From the NCBI RefSeq assembly GCF_041080675.1, contig NZ_CP163520.1, positions 3,286,001 through 3,350,000 of the forward strand: a stretch of DNA of 64,000 bases, read 5' to 3'. The translations under genes and the position numbers were made by a program. The number at the start of each line of letters is the position of its first letter. Positions within the stretch are counted from its first letter, which is position 1. Positions 1-10,131 of the stretch are shown one piece after another. Below the pieces are notes generated by a model. That model saw only the letters and a list, made by a program, of their open reading frames with translations, had not been told where the DNA came from and ran no database searches. This stretch comes from Streptomyces sp. cg36 (GTDB taxonomy: Bacteria > Actinomycetota > Actinomycetes > Streptomycetales > Streptomycetaceae).

Positions 1-24
1 CTTGAGCGGCTTGTTCTCCGCCAT
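1..24 (-). CDS. rplO: 50S ribosomal protein L15, N-terminal fragment
   Basis: Only the first eight codons (MAENKPLK) are inside the window; the gene continues past the left edge. The start ATG lies one base after the rpmD stop, the usual spc-operon order rpmD-rplO, and the N-terminus matches Streptomyces L15. L15 is a 23S rRNA-binding protein of the large subunit. Confidence 0.85.
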
Positions 25-25
25 G

Positions 26-208
26 TCAGTCGACCTCCTCAACCGTCACGAGGTGGCGGACGGTGTGCACCATGCCGCGGAACTCGGGACGGTCCTCCTT
101 GACAACCACGTCGTTCAGGCGCTTGAGCCCGAGCGAACGCAGGGTGTCGCGGTGGTTCTGCTTGCTGCCGATGTACGACTTCGTCTGCGTGATCTTGAGA
201 CGGGCCAT
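26..208 (-). CDS. rpmD: 50S ribosomal protein L30
   Basis: A 60-aa protein beginning [14 protein letters not shown], the full length of bacterial L30. It binds 23S rRNA on the large subunit. The start is fixed by a TAATG overlap with the rpsE stop, implying translational coupling. A longer in-frame reading (to 397) is only an extension into rpsE. Confidence 0.97.
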   Translation of the reverse strand: MARLKITQTKSYIGSKQNHRDTLRSLGLKRLNDVVVKEDRPEFRGMVHTVRHLVTVEEVD

Positions 209-810
209 TACGCACCCGCCCCGGCACGCGCACGAAGCAGAGCCGCGGGGGCGACGTCCTCGAGGGGCAGACCGCGGCGGGCCGCGATCTCCTCGGGACG
301 CTGCAGGCCCTTGAGGGCCGCCACGGTCGCGTGCACGATGTTGATCGCGTTGTCGGAGCCGAGCGACTTCGACAGGATGTCGTGAACGCCGGCGCACTCC
401 AGAACGGCGCGCACCGGGCCACCGGCGATAACACCGGTACCGGGGGAAGCAGGCTTCAGCAGGACGACGCCCGCGGCCTTCTCGCCCTGGATCGGGTGCG
501 GGATGGTGCCCTGGATGCGGGGAACCTTGAAGAAGTTCTTCTTGGCTTCCTCGACACCCTTGGCGATGGCCGCGGGAACTTCCTTGGCCTTGCCGTAACC
601 GACACCTACGGTGCCGTCACCGTCGCCCACCACGACCAGCGCGGTGAAGCTGAAGCGGCGACCACCCTTGACAACCTTGGCAACGCGGTTGATCGCGACA
701 ACGCGCTCAACGTAGGCGGTCTTCTCGGCGGCAGCGCCACCGTCGCGACCCTTCCGGTCCCGCCGCTCGCCGCCACCGGCACCGCTTCCGCGGCGCTGGG
801 GTCCAGCCAT
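208..810 (-). CDS. rpsE: 30S ribosomal protein S5
   Basis: A 200-aa S5 protein. The N-terminal 30 residues are a Gly/Arg-rich extension typical of actinobacteria, followed by the double-stranded-RNA-binding fold ([20 protein letters not shown]) and the S5 C-terminal domain. S5 contributes to decoding accuracy and mRNA unwinding at the ribosome entry site. It sits between rplR and rpmD in the spc operon and overlaps rpmD. The spectinomycin-loop region looks normal. Confidence 0.98.
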   Translation of the reverse strand: MAGPQRRGSGAGGGERRDRKGRDGGAAAEKTAYVERVVAINRVAKVVKGGRRFSFTALVVVGDGDGTVGVGYGKAKEVPAAIAKGVEEAKKNFFKVPRIQGTIPHPIQGEKAAGVVLLKPASPGTGVIAGGPVRAVLECAGVHDILSKSLGSDNAINIVHATVAALKGLQRPEEIAARRGLPLEDVAPAALLRARAGAGA

Positions 811-856
811 TGGATTTACCTCTCTCTGTTACGTCCGTTAGTCCCGGAACCGGGGC

Positions 857-1240
857 TTAGAACTTCAGCCCGGCTTCGCGGGCGGCGTCAGCCAGAGCGG
901 CAATGCGCCCGGCGTACCTGTTGCCACCACGGTCGAACACGACGGCCTCGACACCGGCGGCCTTGGCGCGCTCGGCGACCAGGGCGCCGACCGACTTGGC
1001 CTGCGCGGACTTGTCGCCCTCGCCACCGCGGATCGACGCGTCCAGGTTCGACGCCGACGCCAGGGTGTGACCCTTGATGTCGTCGATGACCTGGGCGGTG
1101 ATGCCGCGGTTGGAACGCGTCACGACGAGGCGCGGACGCTCCGCCGTACCCGACACGTGCTTGCGGATGCGGACGTGGCGGCGCGCCTTGGCCGCACGCT
1201 TGTAAGCGTCGCCCTTGGCGATCTTCACACCGTATGCCAT
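857..1240 (-). CDS. rplR: 50S ribosomal protein L18
   Basis: A 127-aa L18 protein (start [16 protein letters not shown]; conserved core [20 protein letters not shown] and C-terminal [24 protein letters not shown]). It binds 5S rRNA together with L5 and carries it into the central protuberance. It starts three bases after the rplF stop; a 46-bp spacer separates it from rpsE. Confidence 0.98.
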   Translation of the reverse strand: MAYGVKIAKGDAYKRAAKARRHVRIRKHVSGTAERPRLVVTRSNRGITAQVIDDIKGHTLASASNLDASIRGGEGDKSAQAKSVGALVAERAKAAGVEAVVFDRGGNRYAGRIAALADAAREAGLKF

Positions 1241-1243
1241 GGC

Positions 1244-1783
1244 TTACTTACCAGCCTTTCCGACCTTGCGGCGGATGACCTCGCCGGCGTACTTGACGCC
1301 CTTGGCCTTGTACGGGTCGGGCTTCCGCAGCTTGCGGATGTTCGCCGCGACCTCGCCGACCTTCTGCTTGTCGATGCCCTCGACCGAGAACTTCGTGGGC
1401 GTCTCGACCTTGAAGGTGATGCCTTCGGGGGCCTCGATGGTGATCGGGTGGCTGTAGCCCAGGGCGAACTCCAGGTTGGAGCCCTTCGCCTGGACGCGGT
1501 AACCGACACCGCTGATCTCGAGCGCCTTGACGTATCCCTGGGTCACGCCGGTGATCATGTTCGCCACCAGCGTGCGGGACAGGCCGTGCAGGGCCTTGTT
1601 CTGACGCTCGTCGTTGGGACGGGTGACGTTGAGAACGCCGTCCTCGCCCTTAACAATCTCGATCGGCGCGGCAACGGTGTGCGAGAGGGTGCCCTTGGGA
1701 CCCTTCACGCTGACCGTACGGCCGTCGATGGTGACGTCCACACCAGCGGGAACCTGGATGGGGAGCTTGCCGATTCGCGACAT
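1244..1783 (-). CDS. rplF: 50S ribosomal protein L6
   Basis: A 179-aa L6 protein with the two repeated L6 domains (start [18 protein letters not shown]-terminal [19 protein letters not shown] signature). It binds 23S rRNA near the sarcin-ricin loop and GTPase centre. An AGGAG-type ribosome-binding site precedes the ATG. It lies in the order rpsH-rplF-rplR, as in other spc operons. Confidence 0.98.
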   Translation of the reverse strand: MSRIGKLPIQVPAGVDVTIDGRTVSVKGPKGTLSHTVAAPIEIVKGEDGVLNVTRPNDERQNKALHGLSRTLVANMITGVTQGYVKALEISGVGYRVQAKGSNLEFALGYSHPITIEAPEGITFKVETPTKFSVEGIDKQKVGEVAANIRKLRKPDPYKAKGVKYAGEVIRRKVGKAGK

Positions 1784-1804
1784 TAGCTTTTCCTCCGTTC
1801 CCGA

Positions 1805-2203
1805 CTACCAGACGTAGGCGAGGACTTCCCCACCCACGCCCTTCTTGCCTGCCTGCTGACCGGTCAGGAGACCGTGGGACGTGGAGATGATCGCCACGCC
1901 CAGGCCACCGAGGACCTTCGGCAGGTTGGTGGACTTCGCGTACACACGCAGACCCGGCTTCGAGATCCGCTTGATGCCGGCGATCGAGCGCTCGCGGTTC
2001 GGGCCGAACTTCAGCTCGAGGACGAGGTTCTTGCCGACCTCGGCGTCCTCGACCTTCCAGCCGGTGATGAAGCCCTCCTGCTGGAGGATCTCCGCGATGT
2101 GCGACTTGATCTTGCTGTGCGGCATCACGACGGTGTCGTGGTACGCCGAGTTAGCGTTACGCAGACGAGTGAGCATGTCTGCGATGGGGTCAGTCATGGT
2201 CAT
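1805..2203 (-). CDS. rpsH: 30S ribosomal protein S8
   Basis: A 132-aa S8 protein. The start at 2203 ([18 protein letters not shown]) follows a GAAGG ribosome-binding site; an upstream in-frame extension to 2329 is non-homologous and discarded. ATG at 2197 (MTDPIADM) is a possible alternative. S8 binds the central domain of 16S rRNA and is the classical autogenous repressor of spc operons. A 212-bp spacer separates it from rpsZ. Confidence 0.97.
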   Translation of the reverse strand: MTMTDPIADMLTRLRNANSAYHDTVVMPHSKIKSHIAEILQQEGFITGWKVEDAEVGKNLVLELKFGPNRERSIAGIKRISKPGLRVYAKSTNLPKVLGGLGVAIISTSHGLLTGQQAGKKGVGGEVLAYVW

Positions 2204-2415
2204 GAATTGGCCTTCGGCCTCTCTCGCCGGGGTTTCCTGTATGCGCCATCCCTCTCCCCGCTCATGGGCGGGACGGGTGCGGCGCGGGGACCTACGGCGT
2301 AGTAAGTCGTCTGGGCGGCGGACGCCCAACCCTCCTAGCCTAAGCCATGGAGGGTAGGGCCTCCGCCCACCCTTTGCTTACCGAGAGACTCCGGAAAAAC
2401 CCGAAATTACGGGGT
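2204..2415 (-). promoter_or_regulatory. spc operon spacer between S14 and S8 genes
   Basis: This 212-bp spacer is unusually long for the operon. It contains a small perfect hairpin (TGGGCG/CGCCCA arms at 2311-2316 and 2322-2327) and several G/C-rich imperfect repeats. By analogy with S8 autoregulation of spc operons it could hold a processing site or translational operator, but no S8 target structure was clearly identified. Confidence 0.35.
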
Positions 2416-2601
2416 TTACCAGGAGCTCTTGGTCACGCCCGGCAGCTCGCCACGGTGAGCCATCTCACGAAGGCAGACGCGGCACAGGCCGAACTTGCGG
2501 TACACGGAGTGCGGCCGGCCACAGCGCTGGCAGCGGGTGTACGCGCGCACAGCGAACTTGGGCTTACGGGCAGCCTTCGCGATGAGAGCCTTCTTCGCCA
2601 T
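2416..2601 (-). CDS. rpsZ: 30S ribosomal protein S14, zinc-binding type Z
   Basis: A 61-aa S14 of the short zinc-containing class. Two CxxC pairs (RCQRCG and LCRVCL) form the zinc ribbon, and the rest matches S14 ([21 protein letters not shown] split across the ribbon). It binds the 3' major domain of 16S rRNA. Streptomycetes often carry a second zinc-free S14 elsewhere; this spc-operon copy is the zinc form. It starts five bases after rplE ends. Confidence 0.97.
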   Translation of the reverse strand: MAKKALIAKAARKPKFAVRAYTRCQRCGRPHSVYRKFGLCRVCLREMAHRGELPGVTKSSW

Positions 2602-2606
2602 CTCGC

Positions 2607-3164
2607 TTACGCCTCCTTGAACGGGAAGCCGAGGTGACGGAGGAGCGCGCGGCCCTCTTCGTCGTTGGTCGCCGTGGTGACCACGGTGATGTCCATACCC
2701 CGGGTACGGTCGATCTTGTCCTGGTCGATCTCGTGGAACATGACCTGCTCCGTGAGACCGAAGGTGTAGTTGCCACGGCCGTCGAACTGCTTCGGCGACA
2801 GACCACGGAAGTCACGGATACGCGGCAGCGCGAGCGACAGCGTACGGTCCAGGAACTCCCACATGCGGTCACCACGGAGGGTGACGTGGCAGCCGATCGG
2901 CTGACCCTCACGCAGCTTGAACTGCGCGATGGACTTCCGGGCCTTCGTCACGGCCGGCTTCTGGCCGGTGATCGTGGTCAGGTCGCGGATGGCGCCGTCG
3001 ATCAGCTTGGAGTCGCGGGCGGCGTCGCCCACACCCATGTTGACGACGACCTTGACGAGGCCGGGGATCTGCATGACGTTCTCGTACGAGAACTCCTCAC
3101 GCAGCTTGCCCGCGATCTCCTCGCGGTACTTCGTCTTGAGACGCGGAGTGGTGGTGGTAGCCAT
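2607..3164 (-). CDS. rplE: 50S ribosomal protein L5
   Basis: A 185-aa L5 protein ([19 protein letters not shown] and the conserved [11 protein letters not shown] near the C-terminus). It binds 5S rRNA and contacts the P-site tRNA through the central protuberance. The ATG overlaps the rplX stop (ATGA), so translation is probably coupled. Confidence 0.98.
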   Translation of the reverse strand: MATTTTPRLKTKYREEIAGKLREEFSYENVMQIPGLVKVVVNMGVGDAARDSKLIDGAIRDLTTITGQKPAVTKARKSIAQFKLREGQPIGCHVTLRGDRMWEFLDRTLSLALPRIRDFRGLSPKQFDGRGNYTFGLTEQVMFHEIDQDKIDRTRGMDITVVTTATNDEEGRALLRHLGFPFKEA

Positions 3165-3487
3165 CAGATGTCCTCACCCGTCCGCTTGGCAACGCGGATC
3201 TTGTTGCCCTCGTCGTCGAAGCGGTAACCGACACGCGTGACGACCTTGTTGCCATCCTTCTCAACGACCAGCTGGACGTTGGAGACGTGGATGGGCGCCT
3301 CGGTCGTGACGATGCCACCGGTCTGCGAACCGCGAGCGGTCTGGCCGGCCTTCGTGTGCTTCTTGACCCGGTTGACACCCTCGACCAGGACGCGGTCCTC
3401 GCGGGGGAAGGCCGCGATGACCTTGCCCTGCTTGCCCTTGTCCTTACCGGTGATGACCTGGACCAGGTCGCCCTTCTTGATCTTCAT
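3164..3487 (-). CDS. rplX: 50S ribosomal protein L24
   Basis: A 107-aa L24 with the N-terminal KOW motif ([20 protein letters not shown]) and the conserved [11 protein letters not shown] segment. It is an assembly initiator that binds the 5' end of 23S rRNA. It lies two bases downstream of rplN and overlaps rplE. Confidence 0.98.
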   Translation of the reverse strand: MKIKKGDLVQVITGKDKGKQGKVIAAFPREDRVLVEGVNRVKKHTKAGQTARGSQTGGIVTTEAPIHVSNVQLVVEKDGNKVVTRVGYRFDDEGNKIRVAKRTGEDI

Positions 3488-3489
3488 GC

Positions 3490-3858
3490 TTACAGCACCT
3501 CCGGCGCGAGCGAGATGATCTTCATGAACTTCTTCTCGCGCAGCTCCCGGCCCACCGGGCCGAAGATGCGGGTGCCGCGGGGGTCGCCATCGTTCTTGAG
3601 GATGACGGCCGCGTTCTCGTCGAAGCGGATGTACGAGCCGTCCTGACGACGACGCTCCTTGACGGTGCGCACGACGACAGCCTTGACGACGTCGCCCTTC
3701 TTCACGTTGCCACCGGGGATCGCGTCCTTGACGGTGGCGACGATGACGTCACCGATGCCCGCGTAGCGGCGACCGGAGCCACCGAGAACACGGATGCAAA
3801 GGATCTCCTTGGCACCAGTGTTGTCGGCGACACGCAGTCGCGACTCCTGCTGGATCAC
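3490..3858 (-). CDS. rplN: 50S ribosomal protein L14
   Basis: A 122-aa L14 starting with GTG ([18 protein letters not shown]). The conserved [22 protein letters not shown] segment is present. L14 sits at the subunit interface and contacts 16S rRNA helix 14. It is the first gene of the spc operon; the spacer to rpsQ contains two strong hairpins. Confidence 0.98.
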   Translation of the reverse strand: MIQQESRLRVADNTGAKEILCIRVLGGSGRRYAGIGDVIVATVKDAIPGGNVKKGDVVKAVVVRTVKERRRQDGSYIRFDENAAVILKNDGDPRGTRIFGPVGRELREKKFMKIISLAPEVL

Positions 3859-3890
3859 GTCTATCTCCTGATCGTCTGCCGGTTCCCGGC

Positions 3891-3914
3891 CGGGGCTTGA
3901 TCTCTCAAGCCCCG
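3891..3914 (-). terminator. Hairpin ahead of rplN (perfect 10-bp stem)
   Basis: Perfect inverted repeat CGGGGCTTGA / TCAAGCCCCG with a 4-base loop, in the rpsQ-rplN spacer at the S10/spc boundary. There is no U-run after it on the minus strand, so it is more likely an attenuator or RNA-processing structure than a strong terminator. Confidence 0.5.
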
Positions 3915-3934
3915 ACCGAGCCTGGCGGAACTGA

Positions 3935-3954
3935 TCCTGAGCAAAAGCTCAGGA
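3935..3954 (-). terminator. Hairpin directly after the rpsQ stop
   Basis: Perfect 8-bp stem TCCTGAGC / GCTCAGGA closing an AAAA loop, lying three bases after the rpsQ stop codon. Together with the neighbouring hairpin it marks the S10/spc junction; it may protect the 3' end of the S10 transcript or attenuate read-through. Confidence 0.5.
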
Positions 3955-3956
3955 AA

Positions 3957-4241
3957 TTACTTGGCCTTCTCGAGGATCTCGACGATGCGCCAGCGCTTCG
4001 TCGCCGACAGCGGACGCGTCTCCATGATGAGGACGCGGTCGCCGACGCCGGCAGCGTTCTGCTCGTCGTGCGCCTTGAGCTTGTTCGTACGGCGGATGAC
4101 CTTGCCGTACAGCGCGTGCTTCACGCGGTCCTCGACAGCGACGACGACGGTCTTGTCCATCTTGTCGCTGACGACGAGACCCTCGCGGGTCTTGCGGAAA
4201 CCGCGCTGCTCAGTCGTCTCAGTCACATTCTTCTCGCTCAT
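3957..4241 (-). CDS. rpsQ: 30S ribosomal protein S17
   Basis: A 94-aa S17 ([21 protein letters not shown]-terminal [19 protein letters not shown]). It is an OB-fold primary 16S rRNA binder. Its ATG overlaps the rpmC stop. It is the last gene of the S10 operon here. Confidence 0.98.
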   Translation of the reverse strand: MSEKNVTETTEQRGFRKTREGLVVSDKMDKTVVVAVEDRVKHALYGKVIRRTNKLKAHDEQNAAGVGDRVLIMETRPLSATKRWRIVEILEKAK

Positions 4242-4465
4242 CAGACGCTCTCCACCGTCTCGATGCCCAGCTCGCGCTCGCGCATCAGGGTGTAGATCCG
4301 GGCGATGTCCTTACGGACGGACTTGAGCCGGCCGTGGTTCTCGAGCTGACCGGTCGCCGCCTGGAAGCGGAGGTTGAACAGCTCTTCCTTGGCCTCGCTG
4401 AGCTTGGCAACAAGCTCCTCGTTGCCCAGCTCGCGCAGCTCGGACGCCTTGGTTCCGGCCGACAT
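4241..4465 (-). CDS. rpmC: 50S ribosomal protein L29
   Basis: A 74-aa L29 ([18 protein letters not shown]; core [19 protein letters not shown]). It lies at the polypeptide exit tunnel and helps form the docking site for SRP and trigger factor. The bases GTGATG at 4468-4463 offer a GTG or ATG start; the ATG at 4465 gives the usual streptomycete N-terminus. It overlaps both rplP and rpsQ. Confidence 0.97.
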   Translation of the reverse strand: MSAGTKASELRELGNEELVAKLSEAKEELFNLRFQAATGQLENHGRLKSVRKDIARIYTLMRERELGIETVESV

Positions 4466-4884
4466 CACGCCTCACCTGCCTCGCGCCGAACGATGCGGCA
4501 CTTCATCGGAAGCTTGTGAGCAGCGCGGGTGAGCGCCTCACGAGCAATCTTCTCGTTCGGGTAGGACAGCTCGAACATCACCCGACCCGGGTGAACGTTC
4601 GCGATCCACCACTCCGGCGAACCCTTACCGGAACCCATGCGGGTCTCGGCAGGCTTCTTCGTGAGCGGGCGGTCCGGGTAGATGTTGATCCAGACCTTGC
4701 CGCCACGCTTGATGTGGCGGGTCATCGCGATACGAGCCGCCTCGATCTGGCGGTTGGTCACGTACGCCGGCGTGAGGGCCTGGATGCCGTACTCGCCGAA
4801 CGCGACCGTCGTACCACCCTTGGCCATACCGCGGCGCTTGGGGTGGTGCTGCTTGCGGTGCTTGACCCTACGGGGGATCAGCAT
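4465..4884 (-). CDS. rplP: 50S ribosomal protein L16
   Basis: A 139-aa L16 ([19 protein letters not shown]; conserved [16 protein letters not shown] and [14 protein letters not shown]). It organises the A site and the 5S-23S contact. It lies five bases after rpsC and overlaps rpmC. Confidence 0.98.
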   Translation of the reverse strand: MLIPRRVKHRKQHHPKRRGMAKGGTTVAFGEYGIQALTPAYVTNRQIEAARIAMTRHIKRGGKVWINIYPDRPLTKKPAETRMGSGKGSPEWWIANVHPGRVMFELSYPNEKIAREALTRAAHKLPMKCRIVRREAGEA

Positions 4885-4889
4885 GTCGG

Positions 4890-5720
4890 TCAGGCCTCCG
4901 TTCCGGTGCTCTCAGCCGGAGCGGCGGCGGCAGCCTCGGCCTTGGGGGCCTCGGCGGCAACAGCCTGCTGCGGCTTGCGGCCGCGACCGCCACGCTCGCC
5001 GCCACGGCCACCACGGCCGGCCGGACGCTCGTTGCCACCACGGGCCGGGCGGTTACCCGCACGGGCCGCGGCGTTCTCGGCGCGGACCTCGGCGATGTTC
5101 TTGACGTCGCCCTTGTAGATCCAGACCTTCACGCCGATGCGGCCGAAGGTCGTCTTGGCCTCGAAGAAGCCGTAGTCCACGTTCGCGCGGAGCGTGTGCA
5201 GGGGCACACGGCCCTCGCGGTAGAACTCCGAGCGGGACATCTCGGCGCCGCCGAGACGGCCACCGCACTGGATCTTGATGCCCTTGGCGCCGGCCTTCAT
5301 GGTGCCCTGCATGCTCTTGCGCATGGCACGGCGGAAGGAGACGCGGGAGGAGAGCTGCTCGGCAACGGCCTGGGCGACCAGCTGAGCGTCCATCTCGGGG
5401 TTCTTGACCTCGAGGATGTTCAGCTGGACCTGCTTGCCCGTGAGCTTCTCGAGGTCGCCGCGGATGCGGTCGGCCTCGGCGCCACGGCGGCCGATGACGA
5501 TGCCCGGACGAGCGGTGTGGATGTCCACACGCACGCGGTCACGGGTGCGCTCGATCTCCACCTTCGAGATGCCGGCGCGCTCCATGCCGGACGTCATCAT
5601 CCGACGGATGGCGACGTCTTCCTTGACGTAGTCCTTGTACAGCTTGTCGGCGTACCAACGGGACTTGAAGTCCGTGGTGATGCCGAGCCGGAACCCATGC
5701 GGGTTAACCTTCTGGCCCAT
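4890..5720 (-). CDS. rpsC: 30S ribosomal protein S3
   Basis: A 276-aa S3 with the N-terminal domain ([20 protein letters not shown]), the KH domain containing the [12 protein letters not shown] loop, and the conserved S3 C-terminal domain. The last ~55 residues are a low-complexity Arg/Gly then Ala/Glu tail, common in streptomycete S3. S3 lines the mRNA entry channel. Its ATG overlaps the rplV stop. Confidence 0.98.
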   Translation of the reverse strand: MGQKVNPHGFRLGITTDFKSRWYADKLYKDYVKEDVAIRRMMTSGMERAGISKVEIERTRDRVRVDIHTARPGIVIGRRGAEADRIRGDLEKLTGKQVQLNILEVKNPEMDAQLVAQAVAEQLSSRVSFRRAMRKSMQGTMKAGAKGIKIQCGGRLGGAEMSRSEFYREGRVPLHTLRANVDYGFFEAKTTFGRIGVKVWIYKGDVKNIAEVRAENAAARAGNRPARGGNERPAGRGGRGGERGGRGRKPQQAVAAEAPKAEAAAAAPAESTGTEA

Positions 5721-6067
5721 TACCGGGTTCCTTCCTTGCTGCTGACGACCACGGTGATGTGGCTGGTCCGCTTACGGATCCGGTAGGCACGGCCCTGAGC
5801 ACGCGGACGGAACCGCTTCAGGGTCGGACCCTCGTCCACAAACGCCTCGCTGATGAACAGCGAAGAGGCGTCCGTGTGGTCGTAGTTGTGCGCGGCGTTG
5901 GCAATGGCGCTGTCCAGCACCTTGCCAACCGGCACGCTCGCGGCCTGCGGGGCGAAACGCAGGACCGCCTGAGCCTCCGTGGCATCCATGCCACGGATGA
6001 GGTCCACCACGCGGCGGGCCTTCATGGGCGTGACGCGGATGTACCGCGCCTGGGCCCTGGCTTCCAT
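5720..6067 (-). CDS. rplV: 50S ribosomal protein L22
   Basis: A 115-aa L22 ([19 protein letters not shown]). The ATG at 6067 has a GAAGGGA ribosome-binding site seven bases upstream and gives the usual streptomycete start; an in-frame ATG at 6091 would add eight residues and cannot be fully excluded. L22's extended loop lines the exit tunnel near the macrolide site; the loop ([20 protein letters not shown]) shows no insertion. Confidence 0.95.
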   Translation of the reverse strand: MEARAQARYIRVTPMKARRVVDLIRGMDATEAQAVLRFAPQAASVPVGKVLDSAIANAAHNYDHTDASSLFISEAFVDEGPTLKRFRPRAQGRAYRIRKRTSHITVVVSSKEGTR

Positions 6068-6108
6068 GGTTGTCCCTTCGGTGTAAGTCATAGTCGTTCC
6101 ACCCCGCG

Positions 6109-6390
6109 TTAGCGGCGCTTCGACTTCCGGTCGTCCTTGACGTGGCCGCGGAAGGTGCGAGTCGGCGAGAACTCGCCGAGCTTGTGGCCGACCATCGACT
6201 CGGTGACGAACACCGGGACGTGGGTCTTGCCGTTGTGCACCGCGATCGTGTGGCCGAGCATGGCCGGGATGATCATCGAGCGACGGGACCAGGTCTTGAT
6301 GACGTTCTTGGTACCAGCTTCGTTCTGAGCGTCCACCTTCTTTACGAGGTGGCCGTCAACGAAGGGTCCCTTCTTGAGACTGCGCGGCAT
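6109..6390 (-). CDS. rpsS: 30S ribosomal protein S19
   Basis: A 93-aa S19 ([18 protein letters not shown]; conserved [21 protein letters not shown] and [13 protein letters not shown]). It sits in the 30S head with S13 and contacts tRNA. It lies in the normal rplB-rpsS-rplV order. Confidence 0.98.
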   Translation of the reverse strand: MPRSLKKGPFVDGHLVKKVDAQNEAGTKNVIKTWSRRSMIIPAMLGHTIAVHNGKTHVPVFVTESMVGHKLGEFSPTRTFRGHVKDDRKSKRR

Positions 6391-6402
6391 CTAAACCCGC
6401 TC

Positions 6403-7239
6403 CTAGCGCTTCTTGTTCGTCTTGCGGCGGCGGACGATGTACTTGCTCGATGCCTTCTTGGGCGAGCGAGTACGACCCTCCTTCTGACCCCACGGGGAGA
6501 CCGGGTGGCGACCACCACTGGTCTTGCCCTCACCACCACCGTGCGGGTGGTCAACCGGGTTCATCGCGACACCGCGGACGGTCGGGCGGACGCCCTTCCA
6601 GCGCATGCGGCCGGCCTTGCCCCAGTTGATGTTCGACTGCTCGGCGTTGCCGACCTCGCCGATCGTGGCGCGGCAGCGGGCGTCGACCAGGCGGATCTCA
6701 CCCGACGGCATACGAAGGTGGGCCATGGTGCCCTCCTTCGCCAGCAGCTGCACGGAGGCACCCGCGGAACGGGCGAACTTCGCGCCGCCGCCGGGCCGCA
6801 GCTCGATGGCGTGGATGGTCGTACCGACCGGGATGTTGCGCAGCGCCAGGTTGTTGCCGGGCTTGATGTCGGCCGTGGGGCCGTTCTCAATCCGGTCGCC
6901 CTGCTGCAGACCGCGCGGGGCGATGATGTAGCGCTTCTCGCCGTCCGCGTAGTGCAGCAGCGCGATGCGCGCGGTGCGGTTGGGGTCGTACTCGATGTGA
7001 GCGACCTTCGCCGGCACGCCGTCCTTGTCGTGACGACGGAAGTCGATCACTCGGTAGGCGCGCTTGTGGCCACCGCCCTGGTGGCGGACGGTCACACGAC
7101 CGGTGTTGTTACGGCCGCCCTTGCTGTGCAGGGGGCGGACCAGCGACTTCTCCGGCGTGGACCGCGTGATCTCGACAAAGTCGGCGACGCTGGAGCCACG
7201 ACGGCCCGGAGTCGTCGGCTTGTACTTGCGGATACCCAT
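6403..7239 (-). CDS. rplB: 50S ribosomal protein L2
   Basis: A 278-aa L2 with an OB fold, an SH3-like domain and the C-terminal [17 protein letters not shown] signature holding the conserved histidine near the peptidyl-transferase centre. It is required for subunit association. Separated from rplW by 39 bp. Confidence 0.98.
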   Translation of the reverse strand: MGIRKYKPTTPGRRGSSVADFVEITRSTPEKSLVRPLHSKGGRNNTGRVTVRHQGGGHKRAYRVIDFRRHDKDGVPAKVAHIEYDPNRTARIALLHYADGEKRYIIAPRGLQQGDRIENGPTADIKPGNNLALRNIPVGTTIHAIELRPGGGAKFARSAGASVQLLAKEGTMAHLRMPSGEIRLVDARCRATIGEVGNAEQSNINWGKAGRMRWKGVRPTVRGVAMNPVDHPHGGGEGKTSGGRHPVSPWGQKEGRTRSPKKASSKYIVRRRKTNKKR

Positions 7240-7278
7240 TTCTCAGTCCTCGTCCGATATTCGGACCAGGGCGCTCCG

Positions 7279-7599
7279 TTAGGAGGCCTGGCCGAAGATG
7301 TCGATACGGTCGCCCTCGGCGAGGGTCACGATGGCGCGCTTGGTGTTGGCGCGCTTGCCGAAACCGGTCTTGGTGCGCTTGCGCTTACCCTGACGGTTGA
7401 TCGTGTTGACCCCGGTGACCTTGACCGAGAAGACCGCCTCGACGGCCTGCTTGATCTGGGTCTTGTTGGCGCCGGGCGCGACGATGAACGTGTACTTGTT
7501 CTCGTCCAGCAGCGCGTAGCTCTTCTCGGAGACGACCGGCTTGATCAGCAGGTCGCGCGGGTCCGTGAAGGTCTTGCTGGTAACGGTCGCCTCAGACAT
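7279..7599 (-). CDS. rplW: 50S ribosomal protein L23
   Basis: A 106-aa L23 ([39 protein letters not shown]). It surrounds the exit tunnel and binds trigger factor and SRP. Its ATG overlaps the rplD stop. Confidence 0.98.
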   Translation of the reverse strand: MSEATVTSKTFTDPRDLLIKPVVSEKSYALLDENKYTFIVAPGANKTQIKQAVEAVFSVKVTGVNTINRQGKRKRTKTGFGKRANTKRAIVTLAEGDRIDIFGQAS

Positions 7600-8249
7600 C
7601 AGGCGTCGCTCCCTTCGGTCTCATCGGCCTTGGGGCCAGACACGAAGGACTCGAGCGCGGCCTGGGTGAAGACCACGTCGTCGGAGACGATCACGTCGTA
7701 CGTGTTCAGCTGGCCCGGCTCCAGGATGTGCACCTGGGGCAGGTTGCGGGCGGAGAGCCACGCGGCCTCGTCGGCACGCTCGACGACCAGGAGCAGGTTC
7801 TTGCGCTCCGAGATCTTGCCGAACAGCGTCTTGGCGGCCTTGGTGGAAACCGCACCGTCGACCACGCCGGTGACGACGTGGATACGGCTGTGGCGCGCCC
7901 GGTCGGAGAGGGCACCGCGCAGGGCGGCGGCCTTCATCTTCTTGGGGGTGCGCTGCGAGTAGTCGCGCGGCACGGGACCGTGCACGACGCCACCACCGGC
8001 GAACTGCGGCGCGCGGGTCGAGCCCTGACGGGCGCGGCCGGTGCCCTTCTGGCGGTACGGCTTCTTGCCACCACCACGGACTTCGCCACGGGTCTTGGTC
8101 TTGTGCGTGCCCTGGCGGGCAGCCGCGAGCTGAGCGACGACGACCTGGTGGATCAGCGGAACGCTGGTCTTCGCGTCGAAGATCTCCGCGGGGAGCTCGA
8201 CGGTCCCGGCCTTCTCGCCAGCCGGCGAAAGGATGTCAATGGTGCTCAT
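7599..8249 (-). CDS. rplD: 50S ribosomal protein L4
   Basis: A 216-aa L4 starting [20 protein letters not shown]. The extended loop that reaches the exit-tunnel constriction ([19 protein letters not shown]) is intact, with no macrolide-resistance change visible. In many bacteria L4 represses the S10 operon. The upstream in-frame extension to 8351 has no L4 similarity and is rejected. Confidence 0.97.
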   Translation of the reverse strand: MSTIDILSPAGEKAGTVELPAEIFDAKTSVPLIHQVVVAQLAAARQGTHKTKTRGEVRGGGKKPYRQKGTGRARQGSTRAPQFAGGGVVHGPVPRDYSQRTPKKMKAAALRGALSDRARHSRIHVVTGVVDGAVSTKAAKTLFGKISERKNLLLVVERADEAAWLSARNLPQVHILEPGQLNTYDVIVSDDVVFTQAALESFVSGPKADETEGSDA

Positions 8250-8256
8250 CGGTTCC

Positions 8257-8901
8257 TCAAACCCCCTTGGCCGCGGTGCGGACCAGGACGAGGCCACCGT
8301 TGGGGCCGGGGACGGCGCCCTTGATGAGCAGCAGACCCTTCTCGGCGTCAACGGCGTGGACGGTCAGGTTCTGGGTGGTCACACGCTCGTTGCCCATGCG
8401 ACCCGCCATGCGGAGGCCCTTGAACACGCGGCCAGGGGTGGCGCAGCCACCGATGGAACCGGGCGAGCGGTGCTTGCGCTGGGTACCGTGACCGGCGCCC
8501 AGGCCCTTGAAGTTGTGACGCTTCATGACACCGGCGAAGCCCTTGCCCTTGCTCTTGCCCGTGACGTCGACCTTGACGCCGGACTCGAACACCTCGGCAG
8601 TGATCTCCTGGCCCAGCGTGTACTCGCTGGCGTCAGGGGTGCGGAGCTCCACCAGGTGGCGGCGCGGGGTCACGTCGGCCTTGGCGAAGTGGCCCTTGAG
8701 GGGCTTGTTCACCTTGCGCGGGTCGATCTCGCCGAAGGCGATCTGGACCGACTCGTAGCCGTCGACGTCGTTGGTGCGAACCTGCGTCACGACGCACGGC
8801 CCGGCCTTGACGACGGTGACCGGAACAACGCGGTTGTTCTCGTCCCACACCTGCGTCATGCCGAGCTTCTCGCCCAGGACGCCCTTGATGTTCTTGCTCA
8901 T
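8257..8901 (-). CDS. rplC: 50S ribosomal protein L3
   Basis: A 214-aa L3 ([41 protein letters not shown] signature). The finger loop ([20 protein letters not shown]) approaches the peptidyl-transferase centre. It is the second gene of the S10 operon, 14 bp after rpsJ. Confidence 0.98.
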   Translation of the reverse strand: MSKNIKGVLGEKLGMTQVWDENNRVVPVTVVKAGPCVVTQVRTNDVDGYESVQIAFGEIDPRKVNKPLKGHFAKADVTPRRHLVELRTPDASEYTLGQEITAEVFESGVKVDVTGKSKGKGFAGVMKRHNFKGLGAGHGTQRKHRSPGSIGGCATPGRVFKGLRMAGRMGNERVTTQNLTVHAVDAEKGLLLIKGAVPGPNGGLVLVRTAAKGV

Positions 8902-8915
8902 CTCGGCCCGTCCCT

Positions 8916-9224
8916 TCAGAGCTTGATCTCGATGTCGACACCGGCCGGCAGGTCGAGACGCATCAGCGAGTCAACCGTCTTCGGCGTGGGGTCGAGGATG
9001 TCGATGAGGCGCTTGTGCGTGCGCATCTCGAAGTGCTCGCGAGAGTCCTTGTACTTGTGCGGCGACTTGATGACGCAGTACACGTTCTTCTCAGTGGGCA
9101 GCGGCACCGGGCCCGCGACCGACGCACCAGTGCGGGTCACCGTCTCGACGATCTTCTTCGCCGAGGAGTCGATGACCTCGTGGTCGTAGGCCTTGAGCCG
9201 GATGCGGATCTTCTGTCCCGCCAT
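8916..9224 (-). CDS. rpsJ: 30S ribosomal protein S10 (NusE)
   Basis: A 102-aa S10 ([58 protein letters not shown]). It is the first gene of the S10 operon. Besides its ribosomal role it acts as NusE, linking NusG and RNA polymerase to the ribosome. Its leader carries an element shared with the rpsL leader. Confidence 0.98.
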   Translation of the reverse strand: MAGQKIRIRLKAYDHEVIDSSAKKIVETVTRTGASVAGPVPLPTEKNVYCVIKSPHKYKDSREHFEMRTHKRLIDILDPTPKTVDSLMRLDLPAGVDIEIKL

Positions 9225-10131
9225 GGCTACCTAGTAGTCCTTTGTCTCGTAACGCTCTGGAACCCGGGGGTTCTGTTGGCCTCCGCCTCCGACCCACGCG
9301 GTCGGGCGTGTCGCACTCCCTCTACGCAGAAATCCCAGAGGGATTTCCCAACCAAGGGGATGCGGGCCGAGGACCTCGCGGACGGGGGCAGAACACCCAC
9401 CGGGCGCCTGGCCGGTACCCCGCTGACACTTCCCGGAAGATTCCCGTACGTCCGCCCCAGCGCTACCGCAGGCGGTAGATGGGGCGACGAGTACTGTGGG
9501 ACTCGCTTCCGGTCCTCCCGGCGGGAGGCGCGCAGCATCGGCACTCAACCGAGCAACCCCGATAGTCTGCCATACGAGGCCCTGGCCTGGCCAATCGAGC
9601 CGAGGATCGTACCCCACGTCACAGGCACACATGCACGGGGCACACGGATCCGGCCCCCGATCCCGCGGCACGCCCCTCCCGGGTCACGGAAACGTCACCC
9701 CGGGCGGGGCCCCCGGATTCGCGTACGGACCCCGAACCGGCTCGGCGCGGCGCGGTCGCCGCCGCATTCCCGGCCGCCCCCGGCGCCGGCCAGTCCCCCG
9801 CGCACCCGAACACCCGCGCCCATTGCGTCACCCCTTTACGGCACGCAAGGCCCCCCGCGCTCCGTGACGTGAACCAGCGGCATCCCCCAACTCCCCTCCG
9901 CGCACGCCCACTTCGCCGCTCCCACCCCCGCTTCCGGGGCCGTCGACAAATGCGGAGTGACGACAGGGGAAACTCCGCGCAAAACAATTCCGGCCGTTCT
10001 GTAAATCCGCCGCTGAAAGCCGGTAATCGAATTCCGCCGGGCAACCGGCACCCGTGCGCCTCCGTCTAGTCCGGCGACCGGGAAAAGCGATCGGGAACTA
10101 TCGGGAACTGCGGACGGGACGGGGAACGTAC
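9225..10131. other. Long divergent intergenic region upstream of rpsJ
   Basis: About 0.9 kb without a convincing gene. It holds the S10 promoter/leader (including the shared element and a hairpin with arms GAAATCCC / GGGATTTC at 9329-9347), while the right part is C-rich and lies upstream of the rightward PIG-L gene. The open frames here (for example 9231-9671 minus, 9496-9867 plus) lack recognisable protein features and are treated as chance. Confidence 0.6.
9289..9313 (-). promoter_or_regulatory. Shared 25-bp S10/str leader element (copy 1)
   Basis: A 25-bp block about 65 bp upstream of rpsJ that is 24/25 identical to 16817-16841 upstream of rpsL. It contains the inverted repeat CCGACC-CACGC-GGTCGG. 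Its position suggests the 5' end of the leader RNA or a promoter-proximal element for coordinated control of the two operons (inference). Confidence 0.6.

Noticed and set aside
6142..7962. 606-aa plus-strand frame opposite rpsS, rplB, rplW and rplD
   Set aside because: Antisense shadow; crosses several real gene boundaries.
9231..10044. Minus-strand frames in the rpsJ upstream region (9231-9671, 9619-10044)
   Set aside because: No homologous-looking segment, they cover the S10 promoter/leader, and composition is random-like.
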